Assembly: GCF_002836475.1 (NCBI RefSeq)
Contig: NZ_PJBJ01000023.1
Location: 186,001 to 250,000 of the forward strand
DNA: 64,000 bases
Direction of reading: 5' to 3'
DNA from: Flavobacterium sp. ALD4
GTDB taxonomy: Bacteria; Bacteroidota; Bacteroidia; Flavobacteriales; Flavobacteriaceae
Shown here piece after piece: positions 36,158-45,892 of this stretch. Each line of letters begins with the position of its first letter. Positions within the stretch are counted from its first letter, which is position 1. The translations under genes were made by a program, and so were the position numbers. Below the pieces are notes generated by a model. That model did no database searches and was not told the origin of the DNA. It saw only the letters and a program-made list of their open reading frames with translations.

Positions 36158-37627
36158 ATGAGTTCAGAAAATTTACAAACCAAATGGGGACAATTTATTT
36201 CCTTGATAATAGTGTTCTTCTTTTGGGGTTTTGTTGGCTCTGCCAATGACATATTAATACCTGTTTTCAAAAAGGTTTTTATGCTGTCACAAGTTCAATC
36301 TCAACTCGTAGCTTGGGCGTTTTATGTAGCGTACTTTGTAGGATCAATTATTTTCTTCTTAGTATCATTAAAAGTTGATGTTTTACAAAAATTTGGATAC
36401 AAAAAGACATTATCTGCTGGTTTATTACTTTCTGCATTTGGTTCTTTTATGTTTGTTCCTGCAGCCACAATGGAGAGTTTCCCTTTCTTCCTTACCGCTT
36501 TATTTACAGTAGGACTAGGCTTTTCAATTCAGCAAATTGTTGCTAATCCACTAGCTATTAAGATGGGAAGCCCCGATACTGGCGCACACCGCTTGACGTT
36601 AGCAGGGGGAATCAACTCTTTTGGAACTACTATCGGTGCTATTTTACTAGGAATCGCATTATTTGGAATGGGAAATGATAAAAAAACAGACCTTTCTTTA
36701 GAAGATATAAAACTACCTTTTATAATTTTAGGGATTGCTTTTATTGTAGTTGCTATTTTTATGAATTTTTCTAAGATTGAAAATCCAGCAAAAACAGAAA
36801 AAAAAGTTATTACAGACAATAGTGATACGTTTAGGATTTTAGACTACCCGCAGCTATATTTAGGAATGTTAGCTATTTTTATTTACGTTGGAACAGAGGT
36901 AACCATAATTAGTAACTTACCTGCTTTATTGCATACCGTGGAGTTTGGTCGAATCTTAGAAGATTCTGTATCACCCTTTATAGCGTTGTATTGGGGAAGT
37001 TTGATGATTGGCCGTTGGAATGGTGGTGTAAATGTTTTTAACACCTCGACCCTTGTAAATACTGCACTTAAATTCATCGTACCTGCAGTTGCATTTGGAG
37101 TAATTATCGGCGCTAATATTTTTGCTGAACATGACGTTTCTGCATTTTATATTTACCCAATCTGGATTTTATTATTTATTGGAGTAAGTTTTGTAGGTGG
37201 TAAAAATGCAGGAAAAACATTAATGCTTTTTGGAATATCAGGGTTATTAATGATGCTATCGGGATTAGTTTGCACGGATACTGAAATTGCTAAATTTTTC
37301 TTTATCTCAGGAGGCTTATTCTTATCGATCATGTGGCCATCAATCTTTGATTTAGCTATTGCTGGACTAGGTAAAAATACTGGAAAAGCATCCTCTTTCT
37401 TAATCATGATGATCCTTGGTGGAGGAGTTATTCCATTGATCCAAGGAGGAATTTGCGATATAGATCTTACTAGTCCAGCTGGAATATTTGGTATTTCATG
37501 GACACACTTCTCTTATGTGGTACCGCTCCTTGGTTTTGCTTATTTAGGCTTTTATGGTTATTACTGTCCTAAAATCTTAAAAAGACAAGGTATCGGTCGC
37601 ATTGAAACCGAGGGAGGAGGACACTAA
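36158..37627 (+). CDS. Sugar MFS transporter (NagP-like)
   Basis: This 489-residue major facilitator has about twelve predicted helices and belongs to the FucP/NagP-type sugar:proton symporter branch. The start GQFISLIIVFFFWGFVGSAN is typical, with the Asn-Asp pair GSANDILIPVFKK near 25-37. QQIVANPLAIKMGSP and LTLAGGINSFGTTIGA are also characteristic. Its position divergent from nagB and the GH20 gene suggests N-acetylglucosamine uptake. The C-terminus is short and polar. A strong terminator follows. Confidence 0.93.
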   Translation: MSSENLQTKWGQFISLIIVFFFWGFVGSANDILIPVFKKVFMLSQVQSQLVAWAFYVAYFVGSIIFFLVSLKVDVLQKFGYKKTLSAGLLLSAFGSFMFVPAATMESFPFFLTALFTVGLGFSIQQIVANPLAIKMGSPDTGAHRLTLAGGINSFGTTIGAILLGIALFGMGNDKKTDLSLEDIKLPFIILGIAFIVVAIFMNFSKIENPAKTEKKVITDNSDTFRILDYPQLYLGMLAIFIYVGTEVTIISNLPALLHTVEFGRILEDSVSPFIALYWGSLMIGRWNGGVNVFNTSTLVNTALKFIVPAVAFGVIIGANIFAEHDVSAFYIYPIWILLFIGVSFVGGKNAGKTLMLFGISGLLMMLSGLVCTDTEIAKFFFISGGLFLSIMWPSIFDLAIAGLGKNTGKASSFLIMMILGGGVIPLIQGGICDIDLTSPAGIFGISWTHFSYVVPLLGFAYLGFYGYYCPKILKRQGIGRIETEGGGH

Positions 37628-37683
37628 CCTTATTTTTATTGACAAATTATTTTATTATAAAAGATTTTTATTCAAACTAAAAA

Positions 37684-37715
37684 AAACCGTCAAAGTAGAT
37701 TTGACGGTTTTTTTG
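37684..37715 (+). terminator. Terminator of the sugar permease gene
   Basis: AAACCGTCAAA (37684-37694) and TTTGACGGTTT (37700-37710) form a perfect 11-bp stem with a 5-base loop and a T tail. Confidence 0.92.
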
Positions 37716-37724
37716 TGGCATCAA

Positions 37725-37757
37725 TTTTGGAATCATAACGTATATAAAATATATTTG
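37725..37757 (+). promoter_or_regulatory. Promoter of the TPR-like lipoprotein gene
   Basis: TTTTG (37725-37729) and TATATTTG (37750-37757) are separated by 20 bases, a very good match to the Bacteroidota -33/-7 consensus. The -7 lies 16 bases upstream of the ATG. Confidence 0.75.
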
Positions 37758-37773
37758 TTTAAAATTATTAAAT

Positions 37774-38958
37774 ATGAAAAAAACTTTACTCCTACTTTCT
37801 CTTATAATCGTTCTTGCTTGCTGTGGTGTGAAGAGCACGCAAAGCTTATTAAGTTCCGGTAACTATGACGCGGCTATAAATAAAGCAGTCTCTAACTTAC
37901 GCACCAATAAAGACAAAAAAGGAAAACAAGATTACATCTACTTACTCGAAGAAGCATTTGCAAAAGCGAAGGAGCGCGATTTAGATGCCATCAATTTATT
38001 AGCCAAAGATGCAAATCCCGCCCAATTGGAAAAAATGTACAATACTTATCTGCAACTCAACGGGCGACAAGAAAAAATAAAACCTTTGCTCCCTTTGCGA
38101 TTGATTAGAGAAGGGCGCAATGCCATATTTCCTTTTGATAGGTATAACGACCAAATCATTGACAGCAAAAATGCCCTTTCCTCCTATTTATATGCTAATT
38201 CAAAAAAGCTGTTGTTAACAGAGAATAAAATGAATTTCCGTAAAGCATATGATGATTTAGAATATTTAAATAAAATAAACCCTAATTATAAAGATGTTTT
38301 GAGTCTTATGGACAATGCGCTGCTCAAGGGGTCTGATTATGTCATGGTGGAAACAAAAAACCAAACAAATATGATTATCCCTGCCCGTTTACAAAATGAT
38401 CTGTTGGACTTCAGCACCTATGGATTAAACGACAAATGGACGGTATATCATACATCTAAGCAAAAAAGTGTTAAGTATGATTACGGAATGGTTATTCGTT
38501 TCAATCAAATATCTATTTCGCCAGAACAAATAAATCAGACAGAGTTCGTAAAAGAACGCAAAATTAAAGATGGCACAAGAAAACTGTTAGACGACGAGGG
38601 AAAAGAAGTCTTAGCTGAGGACGGCAAAGTAATCATGGTAGATAATTTTAGAAATGTGACCGTGCGCATTTATGAATTCAAACAGTTCAAATCTTGCCAA
38701 ATTACCGCTATTGTAGATTATGTACATTACCAAAGCAACCAACTTCTACAATCATTTCCTTTGACCACTGAAACTGTCTTTGAAAATATTTACTCTACAT
38801 ACAAGGGAGACAGGCGCGCCTCAGACGATAATTACTATTCTTATTTTGATAACAGTAGGTTGCTTTTTCCAACAAATGAGCAAATGGTTTATGATACCGC
38901 TGAAGATTTAAAATCTAAAATAAAAGATATAATCATTAGAAATCCATTTAAAAATTAA
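37774..38958 (+). CDS. Predicted lipoprotein with helical (TPR-like) N-terminal part
   Basis: This 394-residue exported lipoprotein has a signal ending LACC (lipobox, Cys about residue 17). Residues 20-180 form helical pairs with a TPR look: LLSSGNYDAAINKAVSNL and FRKAYDDLEYLNKINPNY. Residues 190-390 are predicted to be mostly beta strand, with no catalytic motif. I do not recognise a named family, although similar proteins are common in Flavobacterium. It has its own promoter and terminator. A role in the envelope is likely; nothing more specific can be said. Confidence 0.8.
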   Translation: MKKTLLLLSLIIVLACCGVKSTQSLLSSGNYDAAINKAVSNLRTNKDKKGKQDYIYLLEEAFAKAKERDLDAINLLAKDANPAQLEKMYNTYLQLNGRQEKIKPLLPLRLIREGRNAIFPFDRYNDQIIDSKNALSSYLYANSKKLLLTENKMNFRKAYDDLEYLNKINPNYKDVLSLMDNALLKGSDYVMVETKNQTNMIIPARLQNDLLDFSTYGLNDKWTVYHTSKQKSVKYDYGMVIRFNQISISPEQINQTEFVKERKIKDGTRKLLDDEGKEVLAEDGKVIMVDNFRNVTVRIYEFKQFKSCQITAIVDYVHYQSNQLLQSFPLTTETVFENIYSTYKGDRRASDDNYYSYFDNSRLLFPTNEQMVYDTAEDLKSKIKDIIIRNPFKN

Positions 38959-38967
38959 TCTATTTAT

Positions 38968-39008
38968 AAAACTCCTTGAGCATCAAATTCCTCAAGGAGT
39001 TTTTTTTT
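38968..39008 (+). terminator. Terminator of the TPR-like lipoprotein gene
   Basis: AACTCCTTGAG (38970-38980) and CTCAAGGAGTT (38991-39001) form a perfect 11-bp stem with a 10-base loop and a T tail. Confidence 0.92.
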
Positions 39009-39414
39009 GAAATACAACAAAGTATTGAAATTTTGTTAGAAAATGAAAAATAAGTATTCTGTTATAAAAATTAGTCTACTTTTACCCCAATGAATAATAC
39101 ACTCCTAAATATAAATCCAATCTCACGGATAATCAAACCTACTACTTCACCCGAAGTACGGATGCTATTAGTATAGTTTCCAATATTGTTTTGTAAATAT
39201 TTTTATTCATTTATTATTTTACCGTTTTGAAATCACATTTATTTTCCATTGGAATAGTATTTTCCAAAATCATCATACCGTTTACAGTACTTTATTGTTA
39301 TTCAATTTATTGCACTATAAATTCGTATTTTAGTTCTTTTATTCAAGGAAATAAAAAAAGTGTTTTAGAGCCAACTTACAAATCATTTTTTAACTCAAAA
39401 AAGCAACTCTTGTA
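39009..39414. other. Leader region upstream of the arginine operon
   Basis: About 400 bases precede the first arg gene. Two short ORFs occur (39041-39091, MKNKYSVIKISLLLPQ; 39090-39176, 28 codons) and a TTG-started 62-codon ORF (39227-39415) whose TAA overlaps the GNAT ATG. None is rich in Arg, so a leader-peptide attenuator is not supported. No canonical promoter or clear ArgR-like box was identified. TGAATAATACAC near 39090 resembles half an ARG box. Confidence 0.3.
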
Positions 39415-40032
39415 ATGAATATCTCCATTGTTATAGCCCAGGAAGAACATTTTAAGTACGCACAAATTATTTGCGATACCATAGAGTCATCTGCATTATT
39501 GAGAGGAACTGGAATTGCAAAAAGAACTCCAGAATACATCCTAAAAAAAATAGAAAATAAGGATGCCGTTATCGCTTTGGACAATGGTGGTTTTGCTGGT
39601 TTTTGTTATATCGAAAGTTGGCAAGACAGCAATTATGTCGCACATTCAGGATTGATTGTGCATCCCGATTACAGAAATTTAGGATTAGCCAAAAAAATTA
39701 AATCTAAGGTTTTTGACTACTCTTTAAAAAAATATCCAAATGCTAAAGTATTTGGTATCACAACCGGTCTGGCCGTAATGAAAATCAATTCTGAACTGGG
39801 ATACAAACCAGTTCCTTTTTCTGAACTGACGACGGACCCCAGTTTTTGGAAAGGATGTCAAACCTGTACCAATTATGAAATTCTAAAGAGTAAAGAGAAC
39901 AAAATGTGTTTGTGCACTGGAATGCTTTATGACCCGAAAGAAAAAGCTAAAGTCCCTCCAAAACATCCTTTTAATGTCCGGATTTGGAACCGCTTAAAAA
40001 AAATTAAACAAGCCCTTTTCTTAGAAGACTAA
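39415..40032 (+). CDS. GNAT family N-acetyltransferase, first gene of the arginine operon
   Basis: This 205-residue GNAT protein probably acylates glutamate in the first step of arginine synthesis, as its homologues lead arg operons in Flavobacteriia. The acetyl-CoA motif A region is SGLIVHPDYRNLGLAKKIKS near 80-99, followed by FGITTGLAVMKINSELGY. The C-terminus has a Cys-rich segment WKGCQTCTNYEIL and NKMCLCTGMLYDP, which is unusual for GNATs in general but normal in this group. It lacks the amino-acid-kinase domain of classical ArgA. It is 116 bases upstream of argG. Confidence 0.82.
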   Translation: MNISIVIAQEEHFKYAQIICDTIESSALLRGTGIAKRTPEYILKKIENKDAVIALDNGGFAGFCYIESWQDSNYVAHSGLIVHPDYRNLGLAKKIKSKVFDYSLKKYPNAKVFGITTGLAVMKINSELGYKPVPFSELTTDPSFWKGCQTCTNYEILKSKENKMCLCTGMLYDPKEKAKVPPKHPFNVRIWNRLKKIKQALFLED

Positions 40033-40148
40033 CCCCCTTCACAACCTTCCCAAAAGGGAATGAGCATAAAAAAAGGAGATAAATAACTAAAAGAATAAAT
40101 ATAATCTGCTAACGGCTTAAAGCCAATGGCCTATAATAGCTCAAAAAA

Positions 40149-41342
40149 ATGAAAAAAGTTGTATTAGCATATAGTGGAGGTTTAGATACCTCATATTGCC
40201 TTAAGTATTTAAAAAACGAAAAAGGATATGAAGTTCACACCGTATTAATCAATACAGGAGGTTTTGATGATGCAGAATTAAAAGCAATTGAAGAAAGAGC
40301 CTATGAATTAGGGAGTGCAAAACACGCTAACCTAACCATAGTAGACAGATACTATGACAAAGCCATTAAGTACTTAATTTTTGGTAATGTTTTAAAAAAT
40401 AACACCTACCCTTTATCCGTAAGTGCCGAACGTGTTTTTCAAGCTATTGAGGCTATAAAATATGCCAAATCAGTTGGAGCAACAGCTATTGCTCACGGAA
40501 GTACAGGTGCAGGAAATGACCAAATCCGTTTTGATTTAATTTTTCAAGCTATCGCTCCTGAAATTGAAATCATTACTCCCATCAGAGATTTGAAATTATC
40601 AAGACAGGAGGAGGTGGACTACTTATCAAAAAATGGAGTACACTATTCTTGGGAAAAAGCACAATATTCTATCAACAAAGGACTTTGGGGAACAAGTGTT
40701 GGAGGAAAAGAAACATTAACGTCAAATCAACCACTTCCTAGTGAAGCTTTCCCTTCTCAATTACAAAAAGAGGGAGAAGAAAAAGTGACATTAACCTTTG
40801 AAAAAGGAGAATTGGTAAAAATTAACAATATAAAAAAATCACCGATTGATAATATTGTAATTCTTGAGAAATTAGCAAACGCCTTTGCTATAGGTAGAGA
40901 CACACATGTTGGTGACACTATAATCGGTATTAAAGGAAGAGTTGGTTTTGAAGCCGCTGCTCCCCTAATCATCATCAAAGCACACCATTTATTAGAGAAA
41001 CACACGCTTGGTAAATGGCAACAATACTGGAAAGAGCAACTAGGAAACTGGTACGGAATGTTATTTCATGAAGGACAATTTTTAGATCCTGTGATGAGAA
41101 ACATCGAGACTTTCTTGGAAGACACTCAAAAAACAGTTAACGGAACGGTAACGGTATCATTGAAACCGTATCACTTTACACTTGACGGAATTGAATCGGA
41201 TAATGATTTGATGAATAATGAATTTGGTCAATATGGCGAAATGAACAATGCTTGGACATCTGATGATGCGAAAGGATTTATCAAGATACTAGGAAATGCG
41301 CAAAACATATTTTCGTCAGTAAATAATGAAACGCACGAGTAA
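40149..41342 (+). CDS. argG: Argininosuccinate synthase
   Basis: ArgG joins citrulline and aspartate using ATP. The 397-residue protein starts with the PP-loop LAYSGGLDTSYCLKYL at about 6-21. AHGSTGAGNDQIRFD near 115 carries the ATP and citrulline contacts, and PIRDLKLSRQEEVDYL follows. YSINKGLWGTSVGGKE and FEAAAPLIIIKAHHLLE are also family segments. Arginine-operon position is second, followed by argC after a 155-base spacer that contains repeat-like sequence. Confidence 0.96.
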   Translation: MKKVVLAYSGGLDTSYCLKYLKNEKGYEVHTVLINTGGFDDAELKAIEERAYELGSAKHANLTIVDRYYDKAIKYLIFGNVLKNNTYPLSVSAERVFQAIEAIKYAKSVGATAIAHGSTGAGNDQIRFDLIFQAIAPEIEIITPIRDLKLSRQEEVDYLSKNGVHYSWEKAQYSINKGLWGTSVGGKETLTSNQPLPSEAFPSQLQKEGEEKVTLTFEKGELVKINNIKKSPIDNIVILEKLANAFAIGRDTHVGDTIIGIKGRVGFEAAAPLIIIKAHHLLEKHTLGKWQQYWKEQLGNWYGMLFHEGQFLDPVMRNIETFLEDTQKTVNGTVTVSLKPYHFTLDGIESDNDLMNNEFGQYGEMNNAWTSDDAKGFIKILGNAQNIFSSVNNETHE

Positions 41343-41497
41343 TTAACTGCTACTTACTTTTCATAAAACTATTAAGAAATTAAGAAACAACTAAATGTTA
41401 AAACTTAATGACACTTATATTCTTAATGGTTTAAAATAAAATTATTTTAAAATAGATTGTTTTTGTTAAGCCAAAAACATTTCAAAAATAAAAAAAT

Positions 41498-42475
41498 ATG
41501 ATTAATGTTGGAATAATAGGAGGTTCAGGGTATACGGCTGGGGAATTAATCAGAATATTAATGTTTCACCCTAGCGCAAAACTTGATTTTGTTTACAGCA
41601 CTACCAATGCGGGTAAGCAGCTATCAGTGGCACATCATGATTTAATGGGCGATATTGAAATGAATTTTACCGATACCGTAAATCACAATGTAAATGTAGT
41701 TTTCTTATGTTTGGGTCATGGTAAATCGATTCAGTTTTTAGAACACAATCAATTTGCAAGTCATACTAAAATCATCGATTTAGGAAATGATTTCAGATTA
41801 ACAAAAGACAAGGAGTTTAACGGAAAATCGTTTGTTTATGGTTTGCCTGAACTGAATAAAGCCAATATTAAAAACGCACAATACATTGCAAATCCAGGCT
41901 GTTTTGCCACTGCAATCCAGTTGGCTTTACTACCTCTTGCAGCTGACGGATTATTAAATAACGATGTACATATCAATGCTACAACGGGAAGTACTGGCGC
42001 AGGAGTCAGCCCATCAGAAACTACACATTTCAGCTGGAGATCAAATAACATGTCGCATTACAAAGCATTCGACCACCAGCATTTAGGAGAAATTAACCAA
42101 AGTGTGAATCAATTACAAGCCGATTATACTAACGAACTGATTTTTGTACCGAACAGAGGGGATTTTGCAAGAGGAATTTTTGCAACTCTATACACTACTG
42201 TAGAAGAAAGATTAGAAGATTTGGTTGCTAAATATGAAGCTTTTTATAAAGACCAACCTTTCGTAACCATTACCGCTGCCAACATTAATATGAAACAGGT
42301 GGTACAAACGAATAAATGCATCATTAGTTTAATGAAAAAAGGCAACCGGGTACTAATTACTTCAATAATTGATAATTTAGTAAAAGGCGCATCAGGTCAA
42401 GCCGTCCAAAACATGAATTTAATGTTTGGATTAGAGGAGTCTACAGGATTGCACTTGAAGCCAAGTGGGTTTTAA
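41498..42475 (+). CDS. argC: N-acyl-gamma-glutamyl-phosphate reductase
   Basis: ArgC reduces N-acylglutamyl-5-phosphate to the semialdehyde with NADPH. The 325-residue protein begins NVGIIGGSGYTAGELIRIL, the NADP-binding Rossmann motif. The catalytic Cys is in IANPGCFATAIQLALLPL near 130. HINATTGSTGAGVSPSE and FVPNRGDFARGIFATLYT follow. Whether the acyl group is acetyl or succinyl in this organism depends on ArgF' and the first acyltransferase and is not resolved here. Confidence 0.96.
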   Translation: MINVGIIGGSGYTAGELIRILMFHPSAKLDFVYSTTNAGKQLSVAHHDLMGDIEMNFTDTVNHNVNVVFLCLGHGKSIQFLEHNQFASHTKIIDLGNDFRLTKDKEFNGKSFVYGLPELNKANIKNAQYIANPGCFATAIQLALLPLAADGLLNNDVHINATTGSTGAGVSPSETTHFSWRSNNMSHYKAFDHQHLGEINQSVNQLQADYTNELIFVPNRGDFARGIFATLYTTVEERLEDLVAKYEAFYKDQPFVTITAANINMKQVVQTNKCIISLMKKGNRVLITSIIDNLVKGASGQAVQNMNLMFGLEESTGLHLKPSGF

Positions 42476-42491
42476 AAAAAATTATTTATTT

Positions 42492-42513
42492 GGTTAATCG
42501 GTTAATCGGTTAA
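42492..42513 (+). repeat. Short direct repeat in the argC-argD spacer
   Basis: The octamer GGTTAATC occurs twice in tandem followed by GGTTAA. It is a simple spacer repeat. Confidence 0.6.
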
Positions 42514-42550
42514 ACAAATCAAAAAATAACTGATTAAACATTTAAAAAAA

Positions 42551-43690
42551 ATGAACTTATTTGACGTTTACCCATTATACCCTATTACCCCTGTAAAAGC
42601 ATTAGATTGCATCATTACAGATGATAAAGGAATCGAATATTTAGATTTATACTCTGGCCACGGAGTGATATCTATTGGTCATACTCAACCTGATTATGTA
42701 GCTAAAATCAAAGCACAATTGGATAATTTAAGTTTTTACTCCAATGCGATTCAGAACCCTTTGCAGATAGAACTAGCGGATAAACTCGGAAAACTTTCGG
42801 GTTATACAGATTACGGCTTATTTTTATGCAGCTCTGGAGCGGAGGCCAATGAAAATGCTCTAAAAATGGCGTCTTTTCATACGAATAAGTCAAGAGTTAT
42901 CTCTTTTCATAATGCTTTTCATGGACGTACGTCTGCAGCTGTGGCAACTACAGATAATAAAAAAATTATTGCACCAATTAACGCGCAACAAATTGTCACT
43001 TTCTTGCCATTGAACGAGATTGATTTGGTTGAAGCCGAATTAAAGAAAGGCGATGTTGCTTGTGTTATCATCGAACCTATTCAAGGTGTTGGTGGTCTTG
43101 ACCAAGGAACGACCGAGTTTTTTCAAGCCTTAGAAAAAGTGTGTAAGGCTAATGACGTCGTTCTAATCTTGGATGAAGTACAATCTGGTTTTGGAAGAAG
43201 CGGGAAGTTTTTTGCGCATCAATATCATGACATAAAACCTGATATAATTTGTATGGCAAAAGGAATGGGTAATGGTTTTCCCATTGGTGGTATCTTAATT
43301 GCTCCTCATTTTGAAGCAAGTTATGGTTTATTAGGAACTACTTTTGGTGGAAGTCATTTGGCTTGCGCAGCAAGTATCGCCGTTTTAGATATCATCGAAA
43401 GTCAGAATTTGATGGAAAACGCTAGCAATGTTGAAGCGTATTTCATGGAAGCAATAAAAGTGATTCCTGAAATCATTAAGGTAAAAGGTCGAGGATTGAT
43501 GCTAGGCGTTGAGTTTGACTTTGACGTAAGTGCTTTAAGAAAGAAAATGATTATCGAGAAACATATTTTCACAGGTGGATCCAGTAATAAAAATCTATTG
43601 CGAATTCTTCCACCATTAACGATTACGACGGAAGCGATTGATACTTTCATTGTTGCTTTGCAAGAGTCATTAGCAGAATTAAAATCATAA
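42551..43690 (+). CDS. argD: Acetyl/succinylornithine aminotransferase (class III PLP enzyme)
   Basis: This 379-residue class III aminotransferase is presumed to convert the N-acylglutamate semialdehyde to N-acylornithine. PLP-site features include LFLCSSGAEANENALKMA near 95-112, NAFHGRTSAAV, IIEPIQGVGG, LILDEVQSGFGRSGKFFAH, and the Schiff-base Lys in ICMAKGMGNGFPIGG near 238. Its position between argC and proA fits arginine synthesis. A role in the ornithine-proline link cannot be excluded. Confidence 0.92.
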   Translation: MNLFDVYPLYPITPVKALDCIITDDKGIEYLDLYSGHGVISIGHTQPDYVAKIKAQLDNLSFYSNAIQNPLQIELADKLGKLSGYTDYGLFLCSSGAEANENALKMASFHTNKSRVISFHNAFHGRTSAAVATTDNKKIIAPINAQQIVTFLPLNEIDLVEAELKKGDVACVIIEPIQGVGGLDQGTTEFFQALEKVCKANDVVLILDEVQSGFGRSGKFFAHQYHDIKPDIICMAKGMGNGFPIGGILIAPHFEASYGLLGTTFGGSHLACAASIAVLDIIESQNLMENASNVEAYFMEAIKVIPEIIKVKGRGLMLGVEFDFDVSALRKKMIIEKHIFTGGSSNKNLLRILPPLTITTEAIDTFIVALQESLAELKS

Positions 43691-43748
43691 AAACGAATAA
43701 ACCATTGTAAAATTTTTAAACTTTGACTATGATTATAATTTTAGAAAT

Positions 43749-44945
43749 ATGAAAACAGTATTATCCATAGAAAAAAGAAATGCAGTTTTAAGTAGAATGG
43801 CTGCGCTTCTAGAACTAGAAAGAACAGCTATAAAAACTACAAACCAGCAAGATCTTGCCAACTATTCTGGTGGTGTTTTGGCTATGGAAAAACGCTTGCT
43901 CATTGATGACGCTAAAATTGACGGAATGATTCTTTCCTTACAACAGCTAGCCATTCAGGAAGATCCTGTAGGGCAAGTTCGTTTAAATTTTACACATGAT
44001 AACGGATTAAAAATCAGTAACAAAACAGCTGCTTTTGGCACTATTTTGATCATTTATGAATCCAGACCGGACGTAACTGTTGAGGCGGGCGGAATTGCTT
44101 TCAAATCAGGAAACAAAATTTTACTGAAAGGCGGTAAGGAATCCTTACTTTCCAATCTTAAAATTGTAAACCTTTGGCACCAAGCCTTGACTAACAATGA
44201 AGTAGCTACTTCTTGGGTAGAGTATCTGAATTATGACCGAACTGAAACCCAGGCTTTTTTAGAAAAACCAACGCAAAAAGTAGATTTAATCGTTCCCCGT
44301 GGTGGTGAAAACCTGATTAATTTTGTTAAGAAACACGCGACTTGCCCAGTAATTGTCAGTGGTAGAGGAAATAATTTTGTCTACGTAAACAAGGAAGCTG
44401 ATTTAGATAAAGCTTTAGCTATCATCATTAATGGTAAAACGTCAAATATTTCGGTTTGCAATGCCTTGGATAAAGTTCTAATTGATACTAATCTTGAGAA
44501 CTGGGAGGCTTTCGCCCAAATAGTAGTGACTGAGTTAAAAGAAAAAAACGTTTTAGTTTTGGGAGACGAAAGCATCTCAAAAGCAACTAATGTTCCTCAA
44601 ATTGAATCCGATTTAATTTGGTACGAAGAGTTCTTAGATTATAAAATTGTCATTGGAACAACCAATTCTGATCAAAAAGCAATCGAAAAAATAAACAAAT
44701 ATTGTGGCGGTCATTCGGCTTCCATTATAACTAAAAATGATGCTGTAGCGCAGGAATTTATGGAAAATGTCGATACAGCAGCAGTTTATCATAATGCATC
44801 GACACGGTTTACCGATGGAGGACAGTTTGGACTTGGTGGTGAACTCGCTATCAGCACAGACAAATTGCATCAAAGAGGACCTATAGGCTTACAGCACCTA
44901 GTTACCAATAAGTGGTATATTTACGGAGAAGGACAGATTAGATAG
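43749..44945 (+). CDS. proA: Glutamate-5-semialdehyde dehydrogenase (gamma-glutamyl phosphate reductase)
   Basis: ProA makes glutamate-5-semialdehyde for proline. The 398-residue protein has GTILIIYESRPDVTVEAGG near 95-113, ILLKGGKESLLSN, DLIVPRGGENLINFVKKHA, and the catalytic Cys in TSNISVCNALDKVLID near 237. The C-terminal FTDGGQFGLGGELAIST is diagnostic. It is followed by proB, so the two first proline enzymes sit inside the arginine operon. It ends in TAG. Confidence 0.95.
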   Translation: MKTVLSIEKRNAVLSRMAALLELERTAIKTTNQQDLANYSGGVLAMEKRLLIDDAKIDGMILSLQQLAIQEDPVGQVRLNFTHDNGLKISNKTAAFGTILIIYESRPDVTVEAGGIAFKSGNKILLKGGKESLLSNLKIVNLWHQALTNNEVATSWVEYLNYDRTETQAFLEKPTQKVDLIVPRGGENLINFVKKHATCPVIVSGRGNNFVYVNKEADLDKALAIIINGKTSNISVCNALDKVLIDTNLENWEAFAQIVVTELKEKNVLVLGDESISKATNVPQIESDLIWYEEFLDYKIVIGTTNSDQKAIEKINKYCGGHSASIITKNDAVAQEFMENVDTAAVYHNASTRFTDGGQFGLGGELAISTDKLHQRGPIGLQHLVTNKWYIYGEGQIR

Positions 44946-45020
44946 TTTACATTAGTTATTCCTTAGTATTTAGTAATCAGTTTGAGAAAATAGAACTAAC
45001 AATTTACGTACGAATAACTA

Positions 45021-45127
45021 ACATACAGCTTTGCGAACTTTACGTTTTTATAGATAACAAAGGAATGATCCTTTGTGCCCTTTGTGGTTAAAAGTAAACA
45101 CATAAAAAACCCTTTGCGGTTAAATAC
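45021..45127 (+). repeat. CTTTGYG-type interspersed repeat in the proA-proB spacer
   Basis: CCCTTTGTGGTTAAA (45078-45092) and CCCTTTGCGGTTAAA (45110-45124) are near-identical, and AGCTTTGCGAACTTTACG lies just upstream. This kind of spacer text recurs in Flavobacterium genomes in my recollection. It is not coding. Confidence 0.6.
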
Positions 45128-45128
45128 A

Positions 45129-45890
45129 ATGGCTAAAAAAAGAATATTACTAAAAATTGGTACAAACACGTTAACCAAAGAAACCAATCATATTTCGCGG
45201 GGAAAAATTGAGGATATTGGTATGCAAATAGCAGCTTTGAATGACGAATACGAGTTTATCATTGTCAGTTCTGGCGCTATAGCAGCAGCGAAACAGTTTG
45301 TAAAACTGGAAAGTAAAGGGAAAGAGATAGTAGTTAAGCAGGCATTGGCCTCTATTGGTCAACCCCATTTAATGCGTATTTTTCATGAAAACTTTAGTGA
45401 TTTGGGGTTGTTAACTTCGCAGTGTTTATTGTCCTATTCTGATTTTGAGAAAGAGCAATCAAAAGTCAATATCGTAAATACAATTAATGTCTTAGTCGAA
45501 AATAATTATATTCCCATTATCAATGAAAATGACACCGTAGCCACTGATGAGATTCGCTTTGGTGATAATGATAAGTTAGCGGCATTAGCGGCTGTTTTAT
45601 TAAAAGTCGATATATTAATAATCGCAACCAACACAAATGGAATTTACACTAAATCGTCTATGCACGATAAAACCCCTGAAACCATTACAGTAGTTAAAGA
45701 CCTGGAAATGCTTGAAAAAGAAATAGGTGACTTTAAATCCTCACAAGGGACTGGTGGAATGCAATCTAAAATTGAAGCGGCGGCAATTGCTAAAGCAGCC
45801 AATATCGAGACTTGGGTTGTGAATGGTTTAAATGATAATTTTATTTTGAACGCATTAAAAAACGAAATTCCTTTTACTAAAATTACATAA
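45129..45890 (+). CDS. proB: Glutamate 5-kinase
   Basis: ProB phosphorylates glutamate in the first proline step. From ATG 45129 it has 253 residues and begins MAKKRILLKIGTNTLTKE, the normal amino-acid-kinase start. IVSSGAIAAAKQFV, IPIINENDTVATDEIRFGDND and SSQGTGGMQSKIEAAAIA follow. The C-terminal PUA domain of E. coli ProB is absent; short ProB forms are common. A longer frame from 45075 adds 18 residues encoded by the spacer repeat and is rejected. It ends 2 bases before argF'. Confidence 0.94.
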   Translation: MAKKRILLKIGTNTLTKETNHISRGKIEDIGMQIAALNDEYEFIIVSSGAIAAAKQFVKLESKGKEIVVKQALASIGQPHLMRIFHENFSDLGLLTSQCLLSYSDFEKEQSKVNIVNTINVLVENNYIPIINENDTVATDEIRFGDNDKLAALAAVLLKVDILIIATNTNGIYTKSSMHDKTPETITVVKDLEMLEKEIGDFKSSQGTGGMQSKIEAAAIAKAANIETWVVNGLNDNFILNALKNEIPFTKIT

Positions 45891-45892
45891 AG

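Noticed and set aside
39227..39415. TTG-started 62-codon ORF whose stop overlaps the GNAT start
   Set aside because: It has no recognisable family or ribosome signal, and no Arg-rich stretch for attenuation; kept only as a note in the leader region.
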